DNA of 64,000 nucleotides from Lingula anatina (Eukaryota > Brachiopoda > Lingulata > Lingulida > Lingulidae): NCBI RefSeq assembly GCF_001039355.2, contig NW_019776024.1, forward strand, positions 41,822 to 105,821. The letters run 5' to 3'. This document shows, one piece after another, positions 23,346 through 34,934 of the stretch. Position 1 is the first letter of the stretch; each line of letters begins with the position of its first letter. The position numbers and the translations under genes are program-made. Under the pieces are notes generated by a model. That model was not told where the DNA came from. It did not search any database and was given only the letters and a program-made list of their open reading frames with translations.

Positions 23346-24864
23346 CTCTTTTGAAATCGGCATCTCCTAAATTTCTCTGAATGACTGTCCAGCCGTCCTT
23401 ACAGTAAGCAGGGAAGGTTGTAGTGGCGCCATCTGTTTGGATGTTATACACTCCTGGAGATGTCAGCCCAGATGTATAGATCTCTGAGCAATCTATTTGG
23501 AACGGAGGGGGAAAAACGAATTTTTATATACGTTTAATGAAAATAAGATAGACATACATGTATATATTTGAATGTGTATGTGTATGTATGAGAATAAATA
23601 TATGAAAAATTGAGAGCAACGGTATTATTGAAATGGTGTACCTTTCTTATCTATACTTGACTTATACATCTGTTCAGAATGCCAACTTACTCTATAACCA
23701 TGCAGGTGCAAAAAAGTATGTATAGGGTACCTACCAGTATGCATTATGAAGAATTTATTGCAAATGGAAATAATTCATCGTTTCATTGCTTATACTATTC
23801 GAATTCATATGATACTTAAAAATCAAGTATTTATTTATTATTTAAGGTATTTTATTTAAAGTATTTATTCTGTCCTCATTCATTAACTCATCGCGTTCAC
23901 AAAATACTGTTGAATCACGCCTGTATGGTTTTACAATGTACAATGTACATGTATGTACTAGCTAGGCTGAGAAATACGTTGGAGGAACCAGTTGTTGAAC
24001 GGGATGAAGTTGCTGGTACACTGTAGGTCTCTAGGAATACTGTCATGTGTACCCGCCCCTCCCCAGTCATAAATATTCATCAGTGTACACATTGTGTATG
24101 TGAGTTTCATTGTGTACATGTATATCAGGGGCGGATTTAGGCCGTCTTCTGGGTCTTCCGGAAGAAGGTCAAATTTTCATGTTAACATTGACGGGTATCT
24201 AATTTTTTTGTCGGAAGACGGTCAAAAACGAAGAATGGATCACCAAAGATAATTTGGAAGACTGTCAGAAAATATATCTGAATCCGCCCCTGTATATCAC
24301 CCACTAGTATGCTTGAGTATTATTAAATCCTTCACATACCGCGAAACGTCCTCTTTCCTGCAGCGTGCACTTCGAAAGCTACCTGAAACATATACTAACC
24401 ATTACAGAACAATATTGGACTGAAATGGACATCGGCAATTTAGTTGAAATTAAAGTAGCAAATGTAACATTTGTGACATAACGATAGATAAACTTCATGG
24501 CTTTGCTTTCTTTGTGCAGTTTTCTCTCTCACTCACTTACTTTTCTGTAACTCTGGCACCCAGGCGTCATCATAGTGGTGTTCCTACATCTTTCTGGGTC
24601 TTCGCTGATCAGTTCACAACGGAATTTCTTCACACCAACTTGTATCAAGTTAAAGGACTGACATCTTGGATTGGACAAACAAGCATTGGAACATTCGAGT
24701 ACGCTTCCAACATTACGAATCTCCTCGGTATTTCCAAAAATACGAACATTTTGTTCGAATAACCTTTCAAACTTACCGATTCTCACTTTTTTAGAGGTCG
24801 CAAGGCCATTTTTCAATACAAAAATAAAATATAAGATTGACGAAATTACTATCTGTATTTTCAT
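23346..24864 (-). pseudogene. PAN-FReD copy C: first three exons only
   Basis: Exon 1 is 24541-24864 (signal peptide starting MKIQIVISSILYFIFVLKNG plus PAN module). Exon 2 is 24340-24382 (linker VAFEVHAAGKRTFR, 43 bases as in the intact gene). Exon 3 is 23346-23492 (DCSEIYTSGLTSPGVYNIQT through GWTVIQR to DADFKR). Splice sites and phases are all preserved. The PAN module has lost one cysteine relative to the intact gene (CIIGNT is RIFGNT). No match to FReD exons 4 and 5 was found further along the minus strand down to the carboxypeptidase at 18622. Either the gene is truncated or its 3' half was displaced; a stretch like the array 3' flank lies at 15355-15480. Called a pseudogene because the FReD is incomplete, but the open exons leave room for a short product. 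Confidence 0.7.
24126..24292. mobile_element. 167-bp hairpin element (MITE) with inverted ends
   Basis: The ends are caggggcggatttag and the inverted ctgaatccgcccctg. The interior repeats the motif gaagacggtc in both orientations, so the strand can fold on itself. Flanking tatat occurs on both sides (24121-24125 and 24293-24297), a probable target duplication. CAGGGGCGG-type ends resemble hAT-derived MITEs, but the 8-bp duplication expected for hAT is not seen, so the superfamily is open. Confidence 0.75.
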
Positions 24865-25259
24865 GGTGAGTCACGTTTTAGCTTTACAAAATTTGCAGTA
24901 CGAACTACAACCCCGTTGTATTCCCAAAGCAGAAACAGAGAACGTTGTACTTGATGCTGACGGTCAATATTTGAACATTATCAGTATTGCTTTCTATTGT
25001 AATACGATAACGTTATGTCACACATTTTTAACGAAAAAGTATTTTCCATCATTTTTCATGGTAGTACGCTAGGGAATACGGGCATCTACATGCACCTGTT
25101 TATATTGCAGATATAATATTACATTGAATAATACGATGAGTTCGACAAGCAGGTCTATCAATCATTACTCACACATGATATGAATGCAGCACGTGGTACA
25201 TGTATATTTAAGTAGTTATAGCTATCGGCCATTTAGGCCACCAAGGTCTAGGACTTCAC
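24865..25259. other. Upstream region of PAN-FReD copy C
   Basis: The flank matches those of copies A and B only weakly (gatgctgacggtcaatatt). The end of the segment begins a dispersed repeat (ggccaccaaggtctaggac) also seen in an RBM28 intron near 34110. No gene is recognised. Confidence 0.4.
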
Positions 25260-25417
25260 GGGGGCGTCTCGATAGTCCGAAGGTTCATTGGTCCGAAAAG
25301 TGGTAACATTTTCATCGATTTTTAAATCAAGGGTTCATTGGTCCGGAGGTTCTATAGTGAACATTCGGACCAATGAACCTTCGGACTATTGAACCTTCGG
25401 ACTATCGCTACGGCCCC
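25260..25417. mobile_element. Palindromic element with repeated gtccgaaggttca motifs
   Basis: The left arm carries gatagtccgaaggttcattg. The right arm carries its inverse, with one motif unit duplicated, and the ends are gggggcg and cggcccc. The 158 bp have no coding capacity. It interrupts an older repeat whose halves lie at about 25228-25259 and 25418-25480 and whose relative lies near 34110-34200. It behaves like a MITE of unknown superfamily. Confidence 0.7.
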
Positions 25418-25574
25418 GAGTCCACTGGCAAAAACCGAAATTCACTGGCCCAAATCTAATTTTGAAAGAAAGAATATTAAATTTTGGTATTTAAGATTGC
25501 ATGGGAATTTTGCTCCCAATAAGAGCAAATGTTTGGTTTTTTCAATTGTTTTGTTCTCTGCTTTTGAAGTTGGG

Positions 25575-25861
25575 TCTGCAAGACATTGAAGAAGTGCTGC
25601 ACCGCAGTAGACACCGATGGTTTGGGCATATAGAGAGAAGCGACGGTTTAACCGCGTGAGAGAAGTTGAAGTAGTGGAAGATAGAAAGAGGCCTGGCAGA
25701 CCAAGGTTAGCTAGGAAGGACGTGGTGAGAAGAGACAGGGAAGCGCTTGGTCTAGTCGGCGAGGACCCTCAGGATAGATCAAGTTGGAGAGGAAGACTGC
25801 GTATCAGACTGGCCCCACCCTCTGTTGAGGATTAATCCCGGCCAGTATAAAATAAATTCGG

Positions 25862-25914
<53 letters not shown>
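25575..25914 (+). mobile_element. 3' end of a non-LTR retrotransposon (LINE) with (ATT)n tail
   Basis: The plus strand encodes the characteristic C-terminus of a LINE reverse-transcriptase polyprotein: HRWFGHIERSDG, then a frameshift near 25655, then DRKRPGRPRLARKDVV and DRSSWRGRL, stopping at about 25833. The 3' end runs into (ATT)n at 25861-25914, a tail type known from RTE and related elements. Everything upstream (endonuclease and polymerase domains) is missing, as usual for 5'-truncated insertions. The frame is broken, so it is dead. Confidence 0.85.
25861..25914. repeat. (ATT)n microsatellite, LINE tail
   Basis: About 17 ATT units directly behind the 3' sequence of the LINE remnant. 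Confidence 0.9.
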
Positions 25915-25916
<2 letters not shown>

Positions 25917-26290
25917 TTCGGCCATTTCAAAGTCGAAAGAGAAACAAGTAATAAACAAACAACTGCCTTAATGCTCTATTATGTGTGACAGGGCTTTAAA
26001 AGAATAGGGGCTAAAGCTTTGCATTTATTTCATTTTGCGTCAGTGCAAATAAAGATGTTTATTCCTATTTATTTATTTATTTATTTTTCTTAAGGGGCAA
26101 TTTTTATTGGCTATAATTAAGTGTGTATGGACAGGGAATTAGATCGTATACGATATAATCGTCTGAACTAAGTTTGGTTGTTATAAACAGGCGATATATC
26201 ACCTCGCCTTACTGCCCTACTAAACATCCGACTTGGGATGTGGGCTATCTTGGGCGGCCCTCCACCTATGCTAAATGAATCTAAACAAGC
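25915..26290 (+). promoter_or_regulatory. Putative promoter and 5' leader region of RBM28
   Basis: Only about 375 bases separate the LINE tail from the RBM28 start codon. The part near 26180-26290 is less AT-rich. No TATA box was recognised, as is common for housekeeping genes. The transcription start cannot be placed from sequence. Confidence 0.3.
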
Positions 26291-26953
26291 ATGGAAGAGG
26301 AACACGCATCGAAAACCTTGTTCATTCGGAATTTGCCGTATTCCACGACTAATCAAGACCTAGAAAAAATATTCAGTGACGTAGGACCATTGAAACAATG
26401 TTTTGTAGTAAAAGATAATGGTAAATATATAGTCATATGGACATTTGTCATATTTTAAGTAGGTAGACCAACAAAAAAAAAATTAGGATGTGCCAGATAA
26501 ACACGAGTTATATCTTCTGAAAGGTCTTTTTTATCCAGACTGTTGTGTATTTGAAATTTGGATAGTTCTAAAATTAAAGGAAATATCACAGTTTTTTTAA
26601 TAGGAATATTAGGGCGAATGTGTCCCCCCATTTTAGCCAGAAAGATGTGACCACTGAGCACTATTGTACCAACTCAAAAACATACTTTGCCTTGATGAAT
26701 TCTCATGGGGTTTGTTGCATAAAATGACAAATGTTCTATACTTTCAGAAGTATTAGAATTTAAGCATAGAAGATTTCTGTATAGGTTGTTAAACGAGGTG
26801 CCTCAGTGGTCACTGGTCACAGGCTGGCCAGTGCTGCTGCAAGACAGGATTGACTGTGGCGCCTCTAGAGCATTCTGATATACCTTACTTTAAGTCTTGA
26901 GTGGAGGGGTAGTCCTGACTTTATCAACATTTTGCCCCTGTAATATGTATTTT

Positions 26954-27039
<86 letters not shown>

Positions 27040-30000
27040 GCAGTCTAATGATACCAGTGCCTAGTAATAAGGTTGAAGATCATTCAAAAATGTACGTTAG
27101 AATCTCTGCGGTAATGATATTTATACCAGTATTAATACATATTATTTTCATGTATTTTGGACCCTTTCATTGTTTTCCAATATTTTGCAGTATGTTTGTC
27201 ATCTACTAATTTTTGTTTCTGTGTTTGTATGAACATCAAGTTCATGCTTCCATATATTTAAGAATTAACTACACATGTATTGCTTTTTCTCCTAGATAAT
27301 CCAAACAGATGTAGGGGATTTGGTTATGTGACTTTTTCACTCAGGTAAGAAAGATAAATATAAACCATTGAACTTTCGTTTGGGCAAAGGCTTAGTCATT
27401 AATCTCTGGTTACCTGCATATATTCAAGACTTCAATGTTAAAGTAAATTTGCACGAGACTGGGAGCAGTCCATTAAGCACTAGAATTAAAGCTTACCATA
27501 AAAGAAGTACCGAGGCCTAGCTGGATGTGGTAATAAAAATTAGTATATCAAGCAGTAATGTGTATTTTAATGAACAGATTTTTCTAAAAGAAGTGCATAG
27601 TATTGGTATAGAAACATTAAGAACAGCTTTAGAATGAATTGGACTCTTTTGTTCTATGGGCATTTTGTTCTATGGGCACTTTGACATTGTGCTTACACTT
27701 AAGAATGTAAAGAATTATTCGGAGAAACAAAATTAAATGTGTAGCAGATTTTTAAATATTGTAAATTGTAGATTGACATGATACCGTGATAACTCTATTT
27801 TTTCTTCTTTACCCAGAATGTTCAAAATCTGCATATTTTTAGATGAGTTAAGCTACCAGTATGAATGATATTAATATTGTATGTTAACTTTGCTTTGTTT
27901 GAGGCACACCAAAGCTGGTTTTTCTAACTTTTCTATCTCAAACCATAGCTTTTTTTTCATTGAATAGTCTTCTCAACACAAAGTGAGAAAGCCCTATGCT
28001 TCGTTCAAATTTTTATTTGTTTTAGTTTAACCAAAAGCTTTGTAGTCTAGATGGCACTAAAGTTGCTTTGCCATTACTTAGTTTTATTTTTGTTTTTCAG
28101 AGAAGATGCTGTAAAGGCCAAGGATGAAGTTAAGGCAGTAAATGCAAGGAAACTGCACATAACCTTTGCTGACAAAAAGTTCAAGAAACTAGCTGGAAGA
28201 AACAAAAATGTCACAGGTTGTGATTTTTATTTATGTTTTTGGTTTACATTTATTGATATTCAAGCTCCGTGTGTACGTTGAAATATTTAACATGTAGTAT
28301 GCATTTATAAACACATAGCAATAAGTTTGTACAGTTTGAGGTAGCTGTCAGCATTTTTTCATTTAAGGACACTATTCAAAACAACTGTGTAATAATGTTA
28401 GTTGTTATCTTGTACACATTAACTTACATTTATCATTCAGTCAAAAATTACCTAGGTCAAGATTTAATATATTTATCAAGTTCGTTCAAAATGTGGTATT
28501 TGGTTTTAGTGAACTTCAGCTGGCAAAACTCAGAGTTTGATCAGCAATGCTTTAGATACAGGTGAAATGTGTTTGTTTACAATCAATTTCATTACAGACA
28601 GGGAAAAAACTGAAGGATTTAACAAAGCAAAAGAAAAAGACAAAAAAGAAAAAGATAAACAAAAGAAGAAAAAGAAGACAAAGAAACCCCGACTGATCAT
28701 AAGGAACCTGCCTTGGAAGGTAAACACTTTGCAAATAATTTTATGCACAGAGAATGAAAACACCCACAGATATAAATTATAGTTAAATATGCTGATTTTC
28801 ACCATTTTGTGTGTATATTTTCACTATATTACATGAGGTAAAGGGTTTTATATGCATTTGATGCCTACCATCTCACAGGAGAACTTCAAATAAACCTCAG
28901 TTGAAAATGTCTTTGTAACCATACCCAGAATTGAGATTCAAATGGGTTACTTAATATGATTTCAATTTTTTTCTATAGTGCACTGAAGAAGATTTGAAGA
29001 CATTTTTTTCAAAACATGGTAGTATTGTGGAAGTCCGTGTGCCAAAGAAATCACGTAAGTGTTATACTGATTCAGACTTTTTCAGAGCCACTGTCATGGT
29101 GCATGCAAAAATATGTAAAATATATTTCTAAATACAGGAAGACTTAGTTGTGGTTATTTATATAATTAGACAATGTCGAGGTAAAAAAGGTTTTCATTTT
29201 TGGAGCCAGGAATGCAAGATTTTATCCAGAGGTATCAGTGGCAATACAAGGTCAGTCTCTACTTACTATTTTCACTGTCTAAAATTTGACAGATTACGGT
29301 GATTGCAAGAATAGTGCAACATTATTTTCTAAAAAAATGTTTATCCTCTTTGTGAACCTGAGTTGCAAAAGCAACTTTGGTTGTGAATACAGCTTTGTCT
29401 CTGCAGATGGCAAGTCAGCTGGGTTTGGATTTGTGGAGTTTACAGACATGGCTTCTGCCAATAAAGCTATTACCAAGACCAACGCAACACAGCTTCTGGG
29501 TAAGTATATGTCAGAAGGAAGGGGCGCTGGTTGAGTTATGATAAAACACCGTGAAAAGAAGAAGGCAAGAAAACTGTAAAGATTGTTTTTAGAAAAAAGC
29601 AGTCAGTGTAAACGTTTTACATTTCTTTTGTCATGGTTGATGGACATAATTTGTTTAGATTACTCTAGCAATGGCTTATATTCACTGAGTAAAGAGAACA
29701 GCATGTAGTGTACTTCTCCTTTGATTTGGTATGACACAGATCTTACCTTTGTTTAACTTGTAATTGCTGTAACCCTGGAATGTCATCCAGTTTAAACCAG
29801 GCATTTTGGTATATCCTATATCTTATCCATGTTTTATCCAGGCATTCAACCTAGATGGGTACATACTACCCTCTACCAGGACCACAGATTATCTATGTGC
29901 ACTTTACAGTGGAGAAATGTGCCATGAATTGGTCATAAACTTATCTGTGAAAATCTAGTGAAAAATCAATCTGTGGCCCTGGTACAGGGTACCTTTAACT

Positions 30001-33000
30001 AATTTTACAGACCTGACTGCATCTTGGATCTCAATTTCAATTTCCATAAAAATCCAATTCTTAACAAAATTATAATGATTATTATTTTATGCATTTAATT
30101 TTTAATTTAAGCAATAAACTTGTGACTAAAATCAGAGACATGAAAAGAACCTGTGCTCCAGTGTCAAACATTTAAATTGATATTGTGGCAGTTGAAGTCA
30201 TATGCTTTGCTTACATGTCTGTCTAAAAATTTACGTGATGTTGTCTGCACTTTCAGGTCGCCCTGTAGCTGTAGACTGGGCTATGCCCAAGGGAGTTTAT
30301 GATAGAGAGCAGAAGAAAAAACAAGAACATCAGGGTGTGTTGTTAATAAAGATTTTAACTAAAATTAAGACTTTATTTATAATGGTAGCAGTTGGCAAAT
30401 ATACCCAGATTATTTGTCATCTCATTGTAATTTACTATCATTATATCATTATCTGATGAAAAATATTTGTTTTAGATTTCTTTAATTCATATTTTGCGAT
30501 ATGTGTTAATTTTTTGGGAGAGGGGGGAGGCATGTTTCAATACACCACATGTATAGATGATCAGTGTGTGTCTGCCTGTGTGTGTGGGTGTGTGTGGGTG
30601 TGTGTGTGTGTGTGTGTGTTTGTGCATGAGTATGTGTGTGTGTATTTACATGTAAGTTTGCATTGTGATGTTTCAGGTTCTGAGGATGACTCTGGCTCCT
30701 TCAGTGGTAATGGATCAGATGATAGTGAGGAGGAGGGCAGTGATGAGCAAGGTAACAGTGTTTTTATCAGATATGCACTGACACCTATTGAATTTTAATT
30801 CTAATTGCAAATATCTCAACAAAACTAGCCACAGATGAGTCTATCATAAATGGCTTTGACAGGATTAATTATCTGATGAGAAAGTATCTTTTGTTGCTGA
30901 GAGCACTTGGCTAGTCTGTATGTGGTCAGCTTTGTAATAGATTGCAGCAGTAGCTAGTGTTGTATTAGACTAAAGACCAGCCGCTGCTTTGTATTAGATT
31001 TTTATCAAAAGTGATACTTTGTCATTCCTCAAAATTAAATATAGTGCATTGTCTTGTTTGCTCTTTTACAATAAACTTAGTTAACACGTTTTTGGTCAAA
31101 GAAGTACTGACTGATTTTGGGGTGTAGATTTTCATTCTTTTCCTGGACTGTTGTTCACCTTTTAAAGTGTGTTTATTCAAGTAGATTGGGTATATGTTGC
31201 TGTATGTTCATCAGTCATAATGGGTTTGTTCATAAGAATAGATCTTTTTCAGCAGACAGCAGTGATGTAGATAAGGGAGAGATCTCCGATGAAGAGGTAG
31301 ATAGTGATCTGGATGATAGAGAGGATGAGGGAGAAAGGAGCATCAGTGAAGATGAAGATGTAGAAGAGGAATCAGATGAGGGTTTTACTGATGATGATGA
31401 TGATGATAATGATGATGATGATGCTGGTGGTGGTGATAAAGAAGAAGAAAAATGGAAAAGTATGTTAAGTCTAATGGTGCAAGTGCATCATACTCAAGTT
31501 AACCAGTTGTATTATGATGGAAATGTATTATGATGAATATGGAAAATATTACTACTTTTTGACAGTTTGTCTGAATATTTTTTCCTCTCAATTCTTTGTT
31601 TGAAAGAACAGGATGATATGGGATTTGATGTTTGTTTTATTTAGGCAAACTCAGACAAAACCTGAAGAGTGATGTAGAGGAAGGAAGAACAGTTTTCATA
31701 AGGTGATCCATCACTGTTATTGGTTTTGGTTACTTGTTTATTGAATAGGCATTTCATTTGTCACTCTGTTTCATGTAAAAAAAAATGATGACTTAGATTT
31801 ATTAAAATGTTTTAAAATTAAACTAACAATCGTATTTTTCCTCAATCATGTATGTTTGTATGTTATCAGATTTATGTTTATATGAAGTCTTTTTTGTTTT
31901 AGAAACCTTTCATATGACTCCTTAGAAGAAGATGTGGAGGAAGCATTTTCAGAGTTTGGTGAAATTAATTATGTCAAAATTGTTCTTAACCCAGACACAG
32001 AACATTCTAAAGGTAAATAAGAAAAACTTAATTAAATTGTAAGATAAAGCTAAAGAGTTTTATATGCATGCACAGCTGTTAACTGACCTAGGAAGCTTTA
32101 TCCCTTCAAATATCTTCATCAGACTGATTGAAAAGTAAGATTTTCTTTCCCTGGTAGTATATCTATGTCATAAGTTTAAGACTGAAGCTTTAATAGTCTG
32201 ACAAATCATGGCATTAGTAATTTTATAAACATACATGTATGTTGAAAATAGGTAATTATATTGGAGATTGTTTATTGAAAATGTAAGAGAGATCTTGTAC
32301 AGAATAGTAGATTAAGTTAGGATGAAATGACCAGTGACATTAGCATTTGATTGATTTCTTTTGTAGGTTTGGCATTTGTGCAGTTCAAGGACCAGGAAGC
32401 AGCAGAGACATGTTTACAGAAGGCTAATGATGAAAAAGAAGTGAGAATTTGATTTTTTTGTGACACATGAATGTGTCAGACATCAGCACAAGCTAGAATA
32501 AATTTTTAACTTGAGTAAATGTTACTGCTTATTTTGTGAAAGGTATTTAGTATTTTTGAAGTAGAATCTGAGATAAAAAACACTATTTGGTGAAATAGTA
32601 TTGAAAGTATGGCGTCTAGGCAGACTACATCTAGGAACATTTGTCACTTGAGGCAATTAGCAAAGAATTGTGTAATAGAAACATTTGTGTCAGGTGATAT
32701 ATAACTGTTGTTCATGCGTTCTTTATTGGATTGTTTCTAATGTTTTCTTTTCAGGGTGGGGGCATTGTTTTAGATGGAAGAAAACTATTGGTGTCTTTAG
32801 CAGTGGATAGAAACAAGGCTGCCGAATTGAAAAAAAAGGACACAGAAAAACAGAGCAAGGACAACCGCAATCTTCATCTGGCGAGAGAAGGAAGTGAGTG
32901 CAACAAGTCAGCTCATTGGAAGTTCTGGTTACATAGGATTGAGGGGAAATAATGTGATGATGCATAAAAACACTGTTTTTCTGCAATGCTCACAATATTA

Positions 33001-34816
33001 GACATTGTTTTTGCAGTTTTATTTTCTAAAGAAATATATGACAGCTTTCTATCACTTTATTATGAAATATTTAAAGTGCATTTTGTATGTTTTCCTCAGT
33101 GATAAGAGCAGGCACACAGGCAGCAGAAGGCTTGAGCCAAAGTGACCTATCTAAAAGGATGAAGGTAAATAGACTGGGGGATTCACATTTGGCTTTTGCA
33201 TGGATTATAGTACAAGGGCTTTAGTCACATGCTTTTGAGATGAAATAATGTTAAGATCATTGGATGGAAAAATGAAATATTAAATATCCTTGGTATGGAT
33301 TGGATGTTCTTTTTTAGAGTTCCATAATGAGGTTTACTTGTGATTGAAAAGTAACATTTGTGGAGAATTTGTATTGTACCAATTTCAAAAGTGACAGCAG
33401 TGATAGGTGATAGATGTATGAATTGCAATTTCAGGTAGAAATGTTGAAGAGACAGAAACTGAAGAACCCAAATGTGTTCATTTCTCCAGTACGTCTCTGC
33501 ATCAGAAACCTCCCAGTTCGAATAGATGACAAGGAGTTGAAGAAGATGTTCCTCAAAGCAGCACAGGATAGGAAAGCTAAAATAGTGGAGGTATGGTTAC
33601 CACTGGTAATATGTTGGTGTTCACTTATTTTGTGGCCATTTGGAAATAAATTCAGATTAGGATGTGATGAAGAGAAAAGATTTTTAAATGAATTTCCAAA
33701 ATTAAAAATGTTATTGAAAAACTGTTACAGTATGGTTATCTAGTAAAGAAATTTTGCCAATGTTCTGAATGTAGCTGGGCAAAAAGATTAAACACCCAGA
33801 TTTTGAATAAAATGGCAGTTGTTAGGTATGTTTTGGACAATTTCGAGCTCTTTTTTCAGAGTCGTATAATGAGAGATTTCTCCCAAGTGAATTCTCAGGG
33901 GGAAGCCAAGTCAAAGGGGTATGGTTTTGTTACTTTCACAGACCATGAACATGCACTCAAGGCCCTGAATGCCACCAATAACTCACCAGACCTGTTTGGT
34001 GAAAAGAAGGTAAAGTTTTGATTTGTGCTCTTTATGTAATGCATACTTTATGCCTCATTTCATTTTTAACCACAGCCTGTGCTAAATACTTTTCAACTTA
34101 GTGATTATCTAAGCCACCAGGGACTGAGAATTTACTGTCCCAAACCAAAAATCACTGGCCCCAAGTCCAATTTTTGAAAAAAATAATTACTTTAAGTGGG
34201 ACAGGCTTTCTATAAAAAATAAGAATAAAAACATAGGATTTTCAAAAGGTTATTTAAAGAAGACTTCATCATTTAGTCTGAAGATTTATGAAACAGATTA
34301 GAGTGCATGTAATTATGTTACAGCTACAAAATCCACAGGCCTAATAAGGCCAGTAACTGACTATTTTTTAAGAAATTTTACTGGCCCTGTCCAATTTTTA
34401 ATGGCATTGGCAGTTAGGCCAATGGTTAATGTCGCTGACAGGAACCAAATTTGGTAACTGTTGTATTGTTATTTTTGTTTGATGCTAAAATATTGAAATA
34501 TTGGCTAATTCAGTGTGTAAATGTTTAGTTTTCCTAGTTGGACTATCAAAATGCTGAGATATAATATTGAATATCATTTCTTGATTTTCAGAGACTAATT
34601 GTTGAGTTTTCACTGGAAAACAAACTTGCTCTGCAAGCCAAACAGAAGAGGCTTTCAAGAAACCAGGTGGGTGCTGTGCAAGTTGCTGGGTCTCTTTTTG
34701 TAAATGGAAACATTTTCACCCTAAATTAATTAACTTCTTCTGAGAAATAAGCTTACCTTTTTCACCCTTTTCCATTTTTTGCGAATGCATGTACCTGCAC
34801 TTAAAGTGTGAAGTGT

Positions 34817-34869
<53 letters not shown>

Positions 34870-34895
34870 TGACAATATTTTCTTTAATTGTGTAT

Positions 34896-34934
<39 letters not shown>

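Noticed and set aside
26168-26356. Minus-strand frame overlapping the RBM28 start
   Set aside because: Antisense to RBM28 exon 1, which is clearly an RRM-coding exon; no motif of its own.
28530-28805. Minus-strand frames rich in Phe/Leu opposite RBM28 exon 4
   Set aside because: Shadow of the Lys-rich coding sequence of RBM28 (AAA/AAG codons read as TTT/CTT).
30514-30675. Apparent N-terminal extension of the open frame into RBM28 exon 8
   Set aside because: It reads through the GT-repeat of intron 7; the acceptor at 30676 and the phase of exon 7 define the real exon start.
30840-30920. ctgatga and ctga strings in RBM28 intron 8, considered as a C/D snoRNA
   Set aside because: The two boxes are only about 20-25 bases apart and there is no terminal stem.
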